64,000 nucleotides of DNA from Pseudophaeomoniella oleicola (taxonomy: Eukaryota > Ascomycota > Eurotiomycetes > Phaeomoniellales > Phaeomoniellaceae): NCBI GenBank assembly GCA_003868215.1, contig QWDQ01000018.1:124001-188000 (forward strand), written 5' to 3'. Position numbers and translations under genes: made by a program. Of this stretch, positions 45,888 through 57,179 are shown piece after piece. Positions within the stretch are counted from its first letter, which is position 1. Each line of letters starts with the position of its first letter. The notes below the pieces were generated by a model, which saw nothing but the letters and a program-made list of their open reading frames with translations, made no database searches and was not told the DNA's origin.

Positions 45888-47924
45888 ATGAATGTATTCC
45901 TCTATGTCGCCGTGAGCAAAGATTTTTCCAACCCAATAAATCATGTCTCTGAAACCGCGTCCCTTTGTATGATGTCTGAGAGAGTCAAATCCAATCCATG
46001 GCAAGGTTTGGATCGCCAGGCATTTCACGAGAATGCCATCCTGTTGGACTCGAAGTCTAAAGTTCAAGGACGTTTGCTTAAACCATCGGCGGTGCCACTG
46101 AATTGCACAGCGTTTCAAGACGCGCGTCATTTTCTCGACGATGTGGCTCTTGTGGCCGCTGCAGATGGCGGCAAGGAAAATGTGACAGCGGTCACGATGG
46201 ACACCGACCAAGAAGAAACATTGACTCTCCGTATCGCTCAGAACGATGGAGTCGACCCACAGACATGTGAAGAGCTTGAGGGTCTCCTCCGAGTCGCTAC
46301 TCAACAACACCCAAACAGTTCGCAGGATGACAACGGTAACGATACCAAGCACGACAAGATCCTGTCGTTGATCCTATCGCGATGCAAGGGACGGTTGCAC
46401 AAGCATACACAGCGGTTCCTTAACGAGCTCAGAAATGCTCGCTGGCCAGCTGGTACTTCGTACACCGTTCCCAAGCATTCCAGAGCGTTGGGAACAGAAT
46501 CTCGTCAAGATCGTGACAATTTGGGTCCCTACAGTGCGACAACACATGCAGCTTATATGAGTCTAAACGGCCGTCGCTTGACTCGACTTCGAAATCTCTG
46601 TGAAAGATTTGGAACCGTGGAGGACCTGTCCGTGATGAAAATGATCGTCCAGACCGCTTACGACGTCCGACGCTCAGCATCATTTCGATATCTCGTGGAA
46701 TCAAACATCGGACCAACGCGGAAACCAACAAGCCGGGGGAGATTCGCAGATGACCTGGTTGAACGTGTCGGGAAAATGTCAAGATTCTGCAGAGCTGCGC
46801 ATACCATCGCAACGTTCGGTCAGCAGCTCGCCCAGGATTCTGTCGTGGTGAGGCCGTTACCGACGACGAAGTACAGCGTGACGGAGTTGAGTCATCGAAC
46901 GGTCGCAGATCTTCGCCGTAGAGGCGGTCGCAAATTTTCTTCTTGCAGAGAGGATCAGCTTCGTCATAAGCTCCAACTACATCAGTCGTATCGTCTTCAT
47001 GCCGAGATCCAGATTGTGGTCTTCTACGAAGAAAATCCTTCGACGGGGGGTGTAACTCCTTATATCGGGTGTGACAAGCTGTGTTGCTATCTGTGTTATC
47101 AGTTCCTTGTGGCTCACGGGCGTTTCAGACCTTCCGGCAGCCATCAAACTCTTTATTCGTTGTGGACTCTTCCCGTCGAAATCCTGTTCGAAAGCCAGGA
47201 GCGGGCAGACAATTTTGCCGCCGCAACAAAACGCGTCTATGCCGTTCTCGAACGATCGATGGTGCGCTTGCAACGATCTCCCGCGAACCTGAGCTTTGCC
47301 ACGAACAACGAGTCATTTGCAAATTTATCCCGGGTATCTCTCCTCGTACAACAATTTGTCAACCCTCGAAATACCTGCGGGCCGTTGGAAGTCCACTCTC
47401 ATCGCGTAGCTGGAAGTCATGCGATCGGACCGATTGTTGAGGAGGAACCCGAGATTGGGCACATCCAAGACCGTCCAGCACCGCTTCTCCAATCGCAGTC
47501 ATCATCAGAACTCCTTTCCTCCGATCGTGATGAGTCGCCAACTATGCCTCTCGTCGAACCGTCGAACACGATACCTCATCCTCGATATCAAGGCCCCCCG
47601 AATGCGACCTCATCTTCAACATTGAGCAATCATGTGACATCCGCAGCGCAGATCCATGTTCCTATTGAGCGTCATCGTAAGAAGAAGCGTCGCCGTCGGC
47701 GGATGGCCCATGGGACTGAAGATGATCAGGTTTATCATCCAAGACGTAGCGTTATTGCTGAAGGTGGACGAAGGTCTGGCAGGTCGAAGCATCACTATCA
47801 CGTTTCAAGTCCTCGTCGACGTCGAAAAAGCTCCGATTATCCTCGACGGCGAAAGGCACATAAACGTACTCGGGACTCTTTTTTCCGTTCCCTCTATCGG
47901 CGCTTTCTCGAGTTGTTTCAGTGA
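45888..47924 (+). CDS. OTT_1508-type deaminase-fold protein
   Basis: Single exon, 678 aa. The deaminase core lies at about 330-440: HQSYRLHAEIQIVVFYEENP with His371-Ala-Glu373 as zinc ligand and proton shuttle. PYIGCDKLCCYLCYQFLVAH follows, with Cys395, Cys399, Cys400 and Cys403 supplying the CxxC zinc cysteines, and then HGRFRPSGSHQTLYSLWTLP. This is the fungal branch of the OTT_1508-like deaminase family, named from bacterial proteins; its substrate is unknown. The N-terminal 300 residues (FHENAILLDSKSKV onwards) are family-associated helices. The C-terminal 200 residues are disordered with strong basic clusters (RHRKKKRRRRR, RRRRKSSDYPRRRK), likely nuclear signals or nucleic-acid contacts. 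Start is the first ATG in frame. Confidence 0.87.
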   Translation: MNVFLYVAVSKDFSNPINHVSETASLCMMSERVKSNPWQGLDRQAFHENAILLDSKSKVQGRLLKPSAVPLNCTAFQDARHFLDDVALVAAADGGKENVTAVTMDTDQEETLTLRIAQNDGVDPQTCEELEGLLRVATQQHPNSSQDDNGNDTKHDKILSLILSRCKGRLHKHTQRFLNELRNARWPAGTSYTVPKHSRALGTESRQDRDNLGPYSATTHAAYMSLNGRRLTRLRNLCERFGTVEDLSVMKMIVQTAYDVRRSASFRYLVESNIGPTRKPTSRGRFADDLVERVGKMSRFCRAAHTIATFGQQLAQDSVVVRPLPTTKYSVTELSHRTVADLRRRGGRKFSSCREDQLRHKLQLHQSYRLHAEIQIVVFYEENPSTGGVTPYIGCDKLCCYLCYQFLVAHGRFRPSGSHQTLYSLWTLPVEILFESQERADNFAAATKRVYAVLERSMVRLQRSPANLSFATNNESFANLSRVSLLVQQFVNPRNTCGPLEVHSHRVAGSHAIGPIVEEEPEIGHIQDRPAPLLQSQSSSELLSSDRDESPTMPLVEPSNTIPHPRYQGPPNATSSSTLSNHVTSAAQIHVPIERHRKKKRRRRRMAHGTEDDQVYHPRRSVIAEGGRRSGRSKHHYHVSSPRRRRKSSDYPRRRKAHKRTRDSFFRSLYRRFLELFQ

Positions 47925-49584
47925 CTGCGTGCCTACTCCGTGCTAATTGTGATCAACGGTTCAAGAGAATGATAACCTGAACCATCATCCAGAGCCGTTG
48001 CATTGTTATCCGATCATATGTGTCAGCGTGAGATACCGTCATACGACCTTGGGTCTTTGAGACGCTTCCAGAACACTTATTGGGCTAGAACGGAGGTTTG
48101 TGGTAATGGCTGGTTCAGCGGCCGAGTTGTGACTTTGTAACGCACCGAAGTCTCACATCTGGGTATCTCGGTTAAGGAAATGGGGCTGATCTTATCGCGT
48201 AGTTTTGAATCATTACCTCAAGAAAAAAAGGGGTTGTCATCAGCAGAAGGTGTCTGAATTCATTATGTTCAACGATCATCGCCGGGTTTTAGCAGGCAGG
48301 ATTTATAATTATCGTAGGCGTTAGTCGCGTTTACGGTGGCCTTGAAACCGAAAGATGCTAAGATTAAAAATCAGCCACCATTCTATTAAAAAAGCCATCG
48401 AAAACGCCATCGAAAACACGGCGCACCGTAGGATGAGCGTCAAGGTAACGTCCCTCATACGCGAGCAGCATTTTTATTTGACTTATTTAAATCTTATCTA
48501 AGTCTCACCTGAGGTGTAAAAAAGGAAAAGAAAAAAAAAAGACCAAAACCGGCGGAGCATCATGAACATGTAAATAAATTCGGGACAGAATATCATGCTA
48601 CATTCCCGTGGGGATTTTTACAATGAGATTTCGGATTGGGGGCAGTGATGATCGTTATGGAGATCGGGAGATTGCTTGTAGGAATCAAGTCGTTGAGGTA
48701 CCTGTTTGCTCTTGCTAGAGTTTCCCTCCACCAGCGTTTGAAGGAGACTCGGTGGTGACATTGAGTTCATCGGCGACTTTGCGTGCATGACCGATGGGTA
48801 AACTGTATGAGCCAAGCTTGTTGTTCTTGACTTGTGTCAAGCGTGGGTGCTGCAATGTCCATGTCCTCAGGGGTGGTCGGACGTAAGGTTCAGCCATCCG
48901 GTTAGCTCCAGGAGGAATCTTTATGATAGAATCCAGAGCAATGGTAGATGAAATGGAACTTTGTTGTGTTGCATTCATATATATAGTGAAAGTGGCACAT
49001 GGGGGTCTTTCACGTTCGTTTACTTCGGTACCATATCTTGGTTGCATAAAAGCGACTGTGTCACCAAAACAAATGCCATTGTGACACCTTTAGGTACAAG
49101 ACTCGCGCCATATCACCTATTCAACCTTGAAAGACTTTCCTTTGGAGCGGACAGATACTACACGGGGAGGAGAACGGTGAAGTGATCCTCGCGTTTGTAC
49201 GAAGCAACGCTATATAAAACATCCTTAGCAAGCTAGGTACAATCACAGATAAGGAATGATCAAAGTGAACTAAGTGATAAGAAGTAGCTCTAGTACGTCG
49301 TTGAACAAATATGCATTTACACACTGGGTGCTTCGAGCAAAGATCAGTGTTCTTGTTGAAGTACGAGATTCGACGGAGTACGTTGAAGTGTTCCGGACTG
49401 GGGCTAGCCACTTTTGGATAGCTGTGCTGTGACGCTCTTTTCCTACATCTAAGTTGCCGAACCTCACTCACAGTCATTCCTATCATGTGCGCATTGTAAA
49501 TGCCCAATAGAGGCGACACACTACGAGACTTCCACCGTAATGTATTGCGCTGTATCACGACGTCCTCATAGTTGACATCTGACC
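47925..49584. other. Intergenic between deaminase and thioesterase genes
   Basis: About 1.66 kb. Moderately A+T-rich at 48190-48560, with a 12-bp tandem GCCATCGAAAAC at 48390-48413. No supported gene; short minus-strand frames near 48618-49047 lack motifs. Confidence 0.45.
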
Positions 49585-50469
49585 ATGCGCATCCTACCGC
49601 GGCGCCAACTGTTGCGCACCCTTCCTCGTACTTTCATACGTCGACAACATGAGTTGCCCCATAAGACATATTTCCAGAATCCCTCAGCTCAAGCCACCGG
49701 TGTGCCTCCAACTGGTCAGGCAGCGTCAAATGGGAGGACAGCACTGTTATGGATGAGGAGCTTCTTTGTGGCAACTACCACAGGAGCTGCCCTAGGCATT
49801 GGAAGCGCTCTGTCGTTGATTACATGGATCTACCTACAGGATGTGCTCGATGTAGGAATTGAGGAAGATCTAGAAAGGGTGGAAGCTATCGAGGAACTTT
49901 TCGACAAACATGATGGAATCATCGAATTGCGCGAACACCCCGACTTCCAAGAATTACAACCATACTGGTATCTTAGTCCCGATGATCAGAAAAGATCACT
50001 GATACCGGGTCCGCTCAATGGTTCGCGGGGAATAGTATGGAAGATGTTCTGGAATGAGAAAGTAAAATCAATGACCGCTTTTGTGTTCTTTGGGAATGGA
50101 TCCGAGGGCTGGCCAGATGTTGTCCACGGTGGTATGCTGAGCTTGGTATTGGATGAAATGCTTGGCCGTGTCGCTGCAAACACCTTCCCTGGGAAGGCGG
50201 CTGAAAACTCGAGATTCGATATCGCTTTTATGAAGCCTGTGCGCCCTGGCACTATCTATCAGATCAGAGCTCATCCGGATGACCTCATACTTGATATCAA
50301 AAACGGTACGGCGACGGTACCAGACACAGAGCAACGCCGGAAAGAAGCCACGATATTGGGTATCATATTGGATGAGGTAGTAGATGGTCCGAATGTTCAA
50401 GAGAATACATACGTAGAGGCCAAAGGTACTTACGTCGCTCCAGCCGAAATCCAGGAGAAGGAAGTATAA
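49585..50469 (+). CDS. Hotdog-fold thioesterase (PaaI/THEM4-like), probable mitochondrial membrane protein
   Basis: Single exon, 294 aa. The N-terminus is Arg/Thr/Leu-rich (MRILPRRQLLRTLPRTFIRR), a plausible mitochondrial presequence. A hydrophobic segment follows at about 58-82 (FFVATTTGAALGIGSALSLI). The hotdog domain (about 165-285) shows WPDVVHGGMLSLVLDEMLGR, the HGG(x)-helix motif of the PaaI/4HBT group, and FDIAFMKPVRPGTIYQIRAH. These enzymes hydrolyse acyl-CoA thioesters; this fungal form is an uncharacterised THEM4-like subfamily. It ends AEIQEKEV. Confidence 0.9.
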   Translation: MRILPRRQLLRTLPRTFIRRQHELPHKTYFQNPSAQATGVPPTGQAASNGRTALLWMRSFFVATTTGAALGIGSALSLITWIYLQDVLDVGIEEDLERVEAIEELFDKHDGIIELREHPDFQELQPYWYLSPDDQKRSLIPGPLNGSRGIVWKMFWNEKVKSMTAFVFFGNGSEGWPDVVHGGMLSLVLDEMLGRVAANTFPGKAAENSRFDIAFMKPVRPGTIYQIRAHPDDLILDIKNGTATVPDTEQRRKEATILGIILDEVVDGPNVQENTYVEAKGTYVAPAEIQEKEV

Positions 50470-51139
50470 GATCTATTTTGGCTCTCCATCGGCCTGACTT
50501 GAATGCTTCTTACTACCACCCTTCGCATCTGCACCGACAGATCACCGCATAACCCCTATCGAGTGCCGGGCGAGATAGTTTTATTGTTGGACGGTTCTGT
50601 TGCCTCAAGAATTGGAAGACGCCAACGAATGAATCCACCTACGAACAGGAACAGGGCCTGGTTTTTCTGCTGCGAAATCAGAAAGCGGCCTTCCCATCGG
50701 TTAACAAACACGACCGACTCAACAAAGCGGAGCAAGACACTCTATGTCTGAAAGGGTAAACCAGGACGGAAAAAAGATCGGATCCAAGACGACGGACAGC
50801 ATCCTTGTACGGGAGGTGTTCAGAAGAACTCTCTTGAAGAATTCCGATGGCTGGAATGGAGAGAGATACTAGGACTGTATACGCCGTAACAGCCGAAGGA
50901 GACATTCAAGCCTAGATAGACCAGGCTTCGTAAATGTGAATTGTCGAGGAGAAATGCCGATAGCATGTACATATTATCTACATTCCTAATCCAGAACATC
51001 TCCGTGATTTAAAAATGAAAAACGAAGAAATTGTATATTTGGTCGAGGGTATCATGCATTAACTTAGAGCTAAAAGGTCCATCTTGAATCGAGAACGCGC
51101 GTAATTTATATAAGGTATCTATCTATACATGACATCTCA
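50470..51139. other. Intergenic between convergent thioesterase and WBP11 genes
   Basis: About 670 bp, UTR-like, no supported gene. Confidence 0.5.
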
Positions 51140-52093
51140 TCACTCCTCATCATCCCCCGCGTCCTCGACATGAGCCTGTCGACTCATCTCGCTCCGGAAC
51201 TGCTCTTCCTCTTCTGCCAACCTCCGTGCCTCCTCTTCTGCTTCTATTTCTGCCACTTCGGCGGCCGAATAGGCTTCGATGTCGGTCTGGGCACGAGTGA
51301 CAAGGGAGGAGGGGGCTTGAAGTTGAGGTTGTTGCTGTTGCTGTTCGTGGGGAAGGGTCTGTGTTGATGTGCCACCAGCACCGCCATAGCCTGCCTTTTC
51401 GAGTCGGTCGAGTTCTTCGGGTTCCAGGAGCCCGCCTTGGCCCTTTGTGGATTCGATTTTCCTGCGTACGACGGTCGGGACGAATCGGCTGGTGGCTTCC
51501 TTCTGGAGATTGCGGATTTGGGGTGCGCTTTCGTATGTTGTTTTGCTTTCGAATGGGACAGCGGTAGGTCTCGAAGGCGGTGCATTGGGGTCCTTGGCTT
51601 CGTTTTGCGGAGGATAGCGATTCTGTCGGTACTCTCGCGGTATCGGTGGAGGCGTGTCTTTAGGCATGGGTATGCGCCTTACGCTCTCATCGGTCTCCTC
51701 CCCAGAGCTGACATTATCGCCATTCCTGTCGTACGGTTTCCGTTCGCCATCCCATTTTCTCTTTCCGAGTACGCCACTACCATCGCGCTGATCATGTCTC
51801 GATCTTCCGAAAGATGGGGCTTTCTCCCCAAGCGCTTCCCTTGCTTTTATGACTCCCCTCAACTCCCTCTCAAGTTCCTCCAGCATCTGTTTCTCTCTCG
51901 GCTTGATCTGGCCATTCTCTTCCAGAGATTTGAGATCACTGATCTGTCGTTGTAGGCGCTCTGGGTTTTTGCGGGCTAATTTCTCATTGCGCCGTGTTTG
52001 TGCCTCGGCTTTGCCCTTTTTGAGCGCTTTTGCCTTTTCCAGCTTCCGCTGCTGGGCGGCAGGGTTCAGTGTCCGTTCTTTATCTTTTGCCAT
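51140..52093 (-). CDS. WBP11/Saf1-family splicing protein
   Basis: Single exon, 317 aa. The N-terminus MAKDKERTLNPAAQQRKLEK with KALKKGKAEAQTRRNEKLAR is the Wbp11/ELF5/Saf1 N-terminal domain (about 1-80), followed by a coiled coil to about residue 95. The middle is charged and low complexity, with proline-rich PMPKDTPPPIPREYR suited to WW or SH3 binding. SRFVPTVVRRKIESTKGQGG (about 205-224) is a conserved block in fungal members. A poly-Gln stretch and an acidic C-terminus (EIEAEEEARRLAEEEEQF) follow. In mammals WBP11 links Pol II transcripts to splicing; the nuclear splicing role is by orthology. Confidence 0.92.
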   Translation of the reverse strand: MAKDKERTLNPAAQQRKLEKAKALKKGKAEAQTRRNEKLARKNPERLQRQISDLKSLEENGQIKPREKQMLEELERELRGVIKAREALGEKAPSFGRSRHDQRDGSGVLGKRKWDGERKPYDRNGDNVSSGEETDESVRRIPMPKDTPPPIPREYRQNRYPPQNEAKDPNAPPSRPTAVPFESKTTYESAPQIRNLQKEATSRFVPTVVRRKIESTKGQGGLLEPEELDRLEKAGYGGAGGTSTQTLPHEQQQQQPQLQAPSSLVTRAQTDIEAYSAAEVAEIEAEEEARRLAEEEEQFRSEMSRQAHVEDAGDDEE

Positions 52094-54324
52094 CGCGATT
52101 GTTGAGGGTCTATTGAGCGGATAGCGAGGAAAAGGGTGTAGATATGGAAATGCGCAGAAGAATATTTAGCGCGAATGCAGGCGATACTGTCAAGACTGTA
52201 TGTAATTTACACAGGCAGTACATAAGTCGATCACAAGTGATGACCTTGTGAGGGCTTGTAACAGTGACTGCCAGATGTCTGGTAAGGCTATATATCATAT
52301 TAGTAGAACCGTTTCTTCGATCTCAAGAATGATATCGGTGGGACATATGGAAGCTTCAAGCTTTCTGACCTCGTTATTTCCCCACACGATAGACACTACC
52401 GACCTCCTCCACTGCTCCTCTCCGAAAGGTACTGTACTTGGTATCTCCCTCACTACAGCTCGTCGGTATTACGAATACTATCACCGTATTATCCCTTTCA
52501 ATTCTCTGCCTTGCTACTTATCCATCAGAAGGGCATGCTAAGGGTCATTGCACCCATCAGACTGTGAATACCTGCCTCTTTAGATGTGGCTCGATGTGTT
52601 ATCAAATCTGCCGGACGAATCAGGTCTAAAGTATCGGCATTGCCGTACTTCGTGAATCATCTGATGTGATCGAGAGCGTTTACAGTATCTGACAGGATAG
52701 GGTACGTGAGCGAACAGACTTTGGGTTCGACGAAACTAGCGTCAATGCTCACTGCTGGAGGTTAGCAGCGTTCGATGCGAGATGGGAGGATGGTGCCGGT
52801 CTCCTGGGACTGGGCACGGATGAAGTAGGCAGCTAATTCTCGTTCTACTGTAGGTTACTGTAGGTACCATGCGTACTATGATGAAGCCCTTTCAAGGGTT
52901 TCCAACAAAGTGTTGCTGATATTCAGTTCATCGTTGGAAACTGCTTCCTCACGGCACATAGGAAACTCGCAGTGATGTCTGTTTTACCTGTAGAACATAG
53001 TTGAAACCACTTTGAAAGAACGAAGGAGGTATAGAGGTCGTATGATATTGGCTAGGGGTAGATACGATAGGTCCCTTACCTACCTAGGTAGGCCTGTAGG
53101 ATGATATGGATGTGTCAGGGTTCACGATAGTAGAGGTCAGGTGGGCACCTGGTCCCCCATTTCATGGCCTAAAGTCCCCAAGACTGATATCGTAGCTTTA
53201 CCTACGAATACCCAAGGGATCGTCTCAATTAGGTAAACTGTATATAAACACAAGTCAACAGTACAGTAATAGATGATTGAAGCCCCCCTCCATCAAGCTG
53301 CCCACCTGACACCTGCACTCATATTCCTTTACCTTTTACTACGATATATTATATTACCTATCCGTACTGTAATCCGACTACTAGGTATGTTAGGTACTGT
53401 AATATGGTAATATGGTTATGGCAGTATGGAGACAATCAACGGTTATCCCACCATCACCACCACCATCCATCAACCATCGACCCTCTTCGCCTCTCCCCTC
53501 TCATCTCCATTTCTCCACCACATACTAATTACTACTACTACGTATTTACAATCGTATCGACTAACGGCAGTAAAACCCTTGTCTAAGTGGTAGAACAGCC
53601 ATTGGCAATTCACCTCGCTCGCTCGTTCATTTTCAATCACCCAATATACAAACAATTATCCTCTTGATCATCTCATCCCGGCACTCATCTCTTCGTGATC
53701 CTTCCGCTTCTACGTCCTCATCTTTTTCTCGTTCTCTCCATAGAGGCAAGCGCTCTCCTGGGCTTACCGCCGCCTTGCTCGTTAATAATTAGTCCTTCTT
53801 GACGCCCGGAGGAACTTTTGAAACGCACTTCAAATCGTGTTCTACCACCCCCGAAGATCGTGGAATCCCTGTCACGCCTCCTCGAGCTTGTTCCCACCCA
53901 TTTTGCGTCCCCGTTCGCCGCACTCAACTAACCGCCCATTGTTTTTTTCTCTCTCTACAATTAACCACCGCTCTTTACTCTATAACCATCGTCAGCATCA
54001 AACTTAGCGTGACCGGTCATTCTCCAGATTCCCATTTCTGCTAGGCTCGCGGGACGAGCCGCCGTGTGCGTGAGAAGATATAAGAACTTTAGGAGGCGGA
54101 CCATGACAAACACCGCATCGATTGGCAGGGCGCTTGCACCTTTCGCTATTTCACTTCATCTATGGTAGCCCAAAGAGTAAATGAAGGAGTAAGATCCATA
54201 GCGATGTCCTGTCCGAGTCGTTGCGCAGCCAATCCTTTCACTCACCGGCAATATTAGCACGTCTATCGTTGCGGCCTGATCTCAGCCTTATACGAACTTC
54301 CATCTTTTTGGCTGCGAGCCATCC
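52094..54324. other. Long intergenic region between divergent WBP11 and BLOC-1-like genes
   Basis: About 2.2 kb. It has a 14-bp palindrome CCTACCTAGGTAGG (53079-53092), several GTAGGTA/TACCTA words and a TACTACGTA half-site (53536-53544). A CACCATCAC-type run is at 53451-53468. No supported gene. Confidence 0.5.
53079..53092. repeat. 14-bp palindrome CCTACCTAGGTAGG
   Basis: Perfect palindrome in a spacer rich in GGTAGG words. Confidence 0.85.
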
Positions 54325-54947
54325 ATGTCCTCATCGGCTCCAACCTCGGTCCCCATTGCGCAGCTCGGATTGACCTCGTCTGAGCAACAGCTCATGCGTC
54401 AGCATCAACAACTAGCACAACAGACCCACGGCAGCGCCGGGTCGGTCTCTCGCGGGCGAGGCACCGCTCGCACGTCAACCCCGTCAAGCAGAGCTGTTTC
54501 GGCCGCCAGCAGTCAGGGTGGGCCACCGAGACTCATGATTGACGTCAGGAGCTTGAGCCTGCTGCAGCAGCACTTCGATCATGTGCTAGGAAGTATTTCG
54601 CGGAGGATCGACGTGGTATGTAAATCAAATTGATACCGAGCCTTTCGGGGTCTTCTTTGCGCGCTGAACTGTGGGCCACCGGCGGCTGACTCTATTCGCA
54701 GCTGCAACACACTGCAGATGCCTCAATATCACACAATCAGGCCATGGTCGCACGATCGCAAGCCGCTGCAGATGCTGAGATTGCGAAGTTCAAGAGACTT
54801 AATGAAGAAATGGACAGGCTCGATGAGGAGTTCGATGCAATTGAAAAACTCCAATCAGTTGTCAGCAAGCTCGCTGAGCGTGTAAGGGAAGTAAGTCAGC
54901 GGGTCGACCGCGCAAGTGGCAGCAGTGCCCAGACAAGGCGAAGGTAG
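54325..54947 (+). CDS. Small coiled-coil protein, probable BLOC-1 subunit (CNL1/BLOC1S4-like)
   Basis: Two exons (54325-54615, 54702-54947; 86-nt intron) give 178 aa. The N-terminal 70 residues are Ser/Gln-rich. The conserved part begins MIDVRSLSLLQQHFDHVLGS and continues across the intron into ISRRIDVLQHTADASISHNQ, followed by a coiled coil (about 115-165, FKRLNEEMDRLDEEFDAIEK). Length and helical layout fit small BLOC-1/BORC-type subunits that sort endosomal cargo; the family assignment is by pattern only. The gene structure is well supported by in-phase splice sites and a GGCTGACT branch-like motif before the acceptor. Confidence 0.72.
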
Positions 54948-55960
54948 TATCCGGCAGAATGGGTCTACCGACAGAGCATCGGATATCTCTCGACACGGAT
55001 ATCACATCATAGTCCAGCATTCCTGGCTACATAATGGCCAGCGATGGTCTTAAATACATTGACGACATACAACGGGCGTCCGCAAGGACAAAAAGGGGAA
55101 AATTTGGGCTATCTCCATCAGGAGATCATGCTTAGATAGAGATGAGCGGCCTCACGGCTGTAACTAGCTGCCACTATAAAGCAGCTTTGCGGAATATTCT
55201 TTTTTCTTATACGTCTGGACAGTTTTCCTACGTGTCTTGCTTTCTTAATTGCGTTCATAGCGTCCGGCGTCTCAAGTTCGCAAAGGGTTTCGAGGCATGC
55301 ACGAATGATTGCTCCGTTGTGGATAAGGTATCCTTGACTGAGGTGTTCGCTTTATGATATGCGGCATCTTCCTATGCAAAGGTAGTCACAGGAAGGCTAC
55401 ACGGCTGATGATACCCGAAGTTGGACATGGAATCTCTTTTATTGATTTCTGATAGTCACACAATGTCAACTACCATGTCCTCTCCAAGCTCTTCTGCGCA
55501 CATCCACATGTTCTGGGCGCTACCTGGTCATGTATGCTGTCAATGGGTCTCATCTCTAGATGTCCCCTATTGATATACCGGTATAGTGGCAGCGCTGGCA
55601 GTGGTCGAAGCCTGTAGATCGCACACTGCAATAGTTTCGCCTCCTGTCTTTCTTCTCCCGAGCAACTTGCCAGTGGCATGTTTAATTGTCGCTCGTGAGA
55701 AATAATCAGTCCGTCGCTTGTAGACTCGAAACTGTCAGACGAGTTTGCTCCTGTGCACATCATAAGTAAGGCAGTTGACGGATCCATCTGGTCCATCTCG
55801 TCTCCCTTGAGCCCGAGGAGAAGTAGTCTGACTGTTCCTTGGCTCTCAGTCAGAGGGCTCCCAAGCTGCTTGATGGCGAACGGGTGCTCTATAATTTGAG
55901 CTCTTTGCTTTTCGTAACTCAAATTATGATCTAGGTACTGAACTCGATTGTTTACGAAGG
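54948..55960. other. Intergenic between convergent BLOC-1-like and RPR2 genes
   Basis: About 1 kb. A minus-strand open frame at 55470-55964 directly follows RPR2 but lacks an ATG near its start; treated as 3' UTR. Nothing else recognised. Confidence 0.45.
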
Positions 55961-56530
55961 TCAAGTTAGATCCTTGCGTTGAATGCCGACCCCATCACTT
56001 TCTGCTTTGAAAGTTGGCTTAAGCTCGGACGCTTGGGGATTCCTCCTGTTTTTCATCTTCATCTGCCTCTGCATGCCAACGGGAAACCGTTTTTCACAGC
56101 CACAAGCCCTACACTTCGTGACCTTCACATCCGCCCATTTCTTCGTACTACCGCGGGATTTGTTCTCAATGAATGTGTCAGACGATTTCCCGTCTTGCAA
56201 GAGGGATGAGCATCGACGACAGATCTCATGTTTGAGGTTGTGATCTGGCTTAACTGTGGACAGACGAATCTGGGATTTCAGAGCTACTGAGCGCAGTTCG
56301 AAGAGAAGGCGACTTGACGAACGGGACGATAAAGCAAGTGGAGAAAGAGACCGGGTCGAGAGTAATCCATTCTGTGCCATAGGTTGGGACTTCGATGCGT
56401 GTGATGGCTGACCAGTGGAAATGGTCTCTTCAGGAGAGGCTACCGCGAGAAGCTGAGCTGCTTGATGAAGGTAGGTCAATCTTGCTTTGAGATGGCGCTG
56501 TTTACCGCCTTCAGATTTTGCCTTTGCCAT
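55961..56530 (-). CDS. RNase P/MRP subunit Rpr2/Rpp21/Snm1 family
   Basis: Single exon, 189 aa from the first ATG of the frame. The N-terminus MAKAKSEGGKQRHLKARLTY and LHQAAQLLA is the helical start of Rpr2/Rpp21. LRSVALKSQIRLSTVKPDHN leads into the zinc ribbon: CRRC (about 118-121) and CRAC (about 156-159), the latter in TKCRACGCEKRFPVGMQRQM. A Ser-rich insertion after the first helix (about 32-75) is fungal. The protein is a protein subunit of RNase P, needed for tRNA 5' maturation, or RNase MRP. It is divergent from SUB2 with 649 bp between starts. Confidence 0.9.
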   Translation of the reverse strand: MAKAKSEGGKQRHLKARLTYLHQAAQLLAVASPEETISTGQPSHASKSQPMAQNGLLSTRSLSPLALSSRSSSRLLFELRSVALKSQIRLSTVKPDHNLKHEICRRCSSLLQDGKSSDTFIENKSRGSTKKWADVKVTKCRACGCEKRFPVGMQRQMKMKNRRNPQASELKPTFKAESDGVGIQRKDLT

Positions 56531-57179
56531 GGATAAGACGATAGGAAAGATATTCCCACAACTTTGGTCATCCGTATTAATAACCAGATCATCAAGATAC
56601 TTCCATATCACACCGCCAACGTTATGCTGCAGTTGACAGCTTGGGATATCTCCCACGCTCCCACGTCACGTGATAGCGATGGCAGGCTTCGTAAATCTTC
56701 TGGCCTCTGACCTCTGAATGACCCGTATATGTTCACCAGATAGTCCAAGACCAGTTGAGATGAGGGACAGTTCGAATGGATATCTAGGACTTGTTGAGAT
56801 AATATCATCACCGTCCTTCTGGACAAGCCGTGGGATGTCAAGACATTTATGCCAAGGCTGAGTCACGTGATTACTAAAACTACAAGCGGCCTAGGCTGCA
56901 GCTCATCGCCTCTCATCGCAAACGCTGCATTCCTTCCCTTTCTTTGTCGTGCACATCTTCTTTTGCCCATTCGATCTGCCTTGCGATCATCTCACGCGGT
57001 TTGAAGCTCCTGGCAGTGACTTAAACTTCAAGTTCCTGCCATCTTTTCAATTTTCTAATCACTTATTACATTCTCCTTCTTACGAAGCCCACCTGTCACT
57101 ACTAGCTTATTCAGCCCTGTCGCAAACGTCGAATTTCATCAACAACTCCCTCACAATCACCGGTTAACCTACATACAAG
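56531..57179. promoter_or_regulatory. Shared divergent promoter RPR2 / SUB2
   Basis: Region between two divergent RNA-processing genes. Open frames on the minus strand lack ATG support. Pyrimidine-rich stretches near 56925-56960 and 57040-57080 precede SUB2, a common fungal promoter/leader feature. Confidence 0.5.

Noticed and set aside
55470-55964. 164-codon minus-strand frame right after RPR2
   Set aside because: No ATG at its head, no motif, and position fits RPR2 3' UTR.
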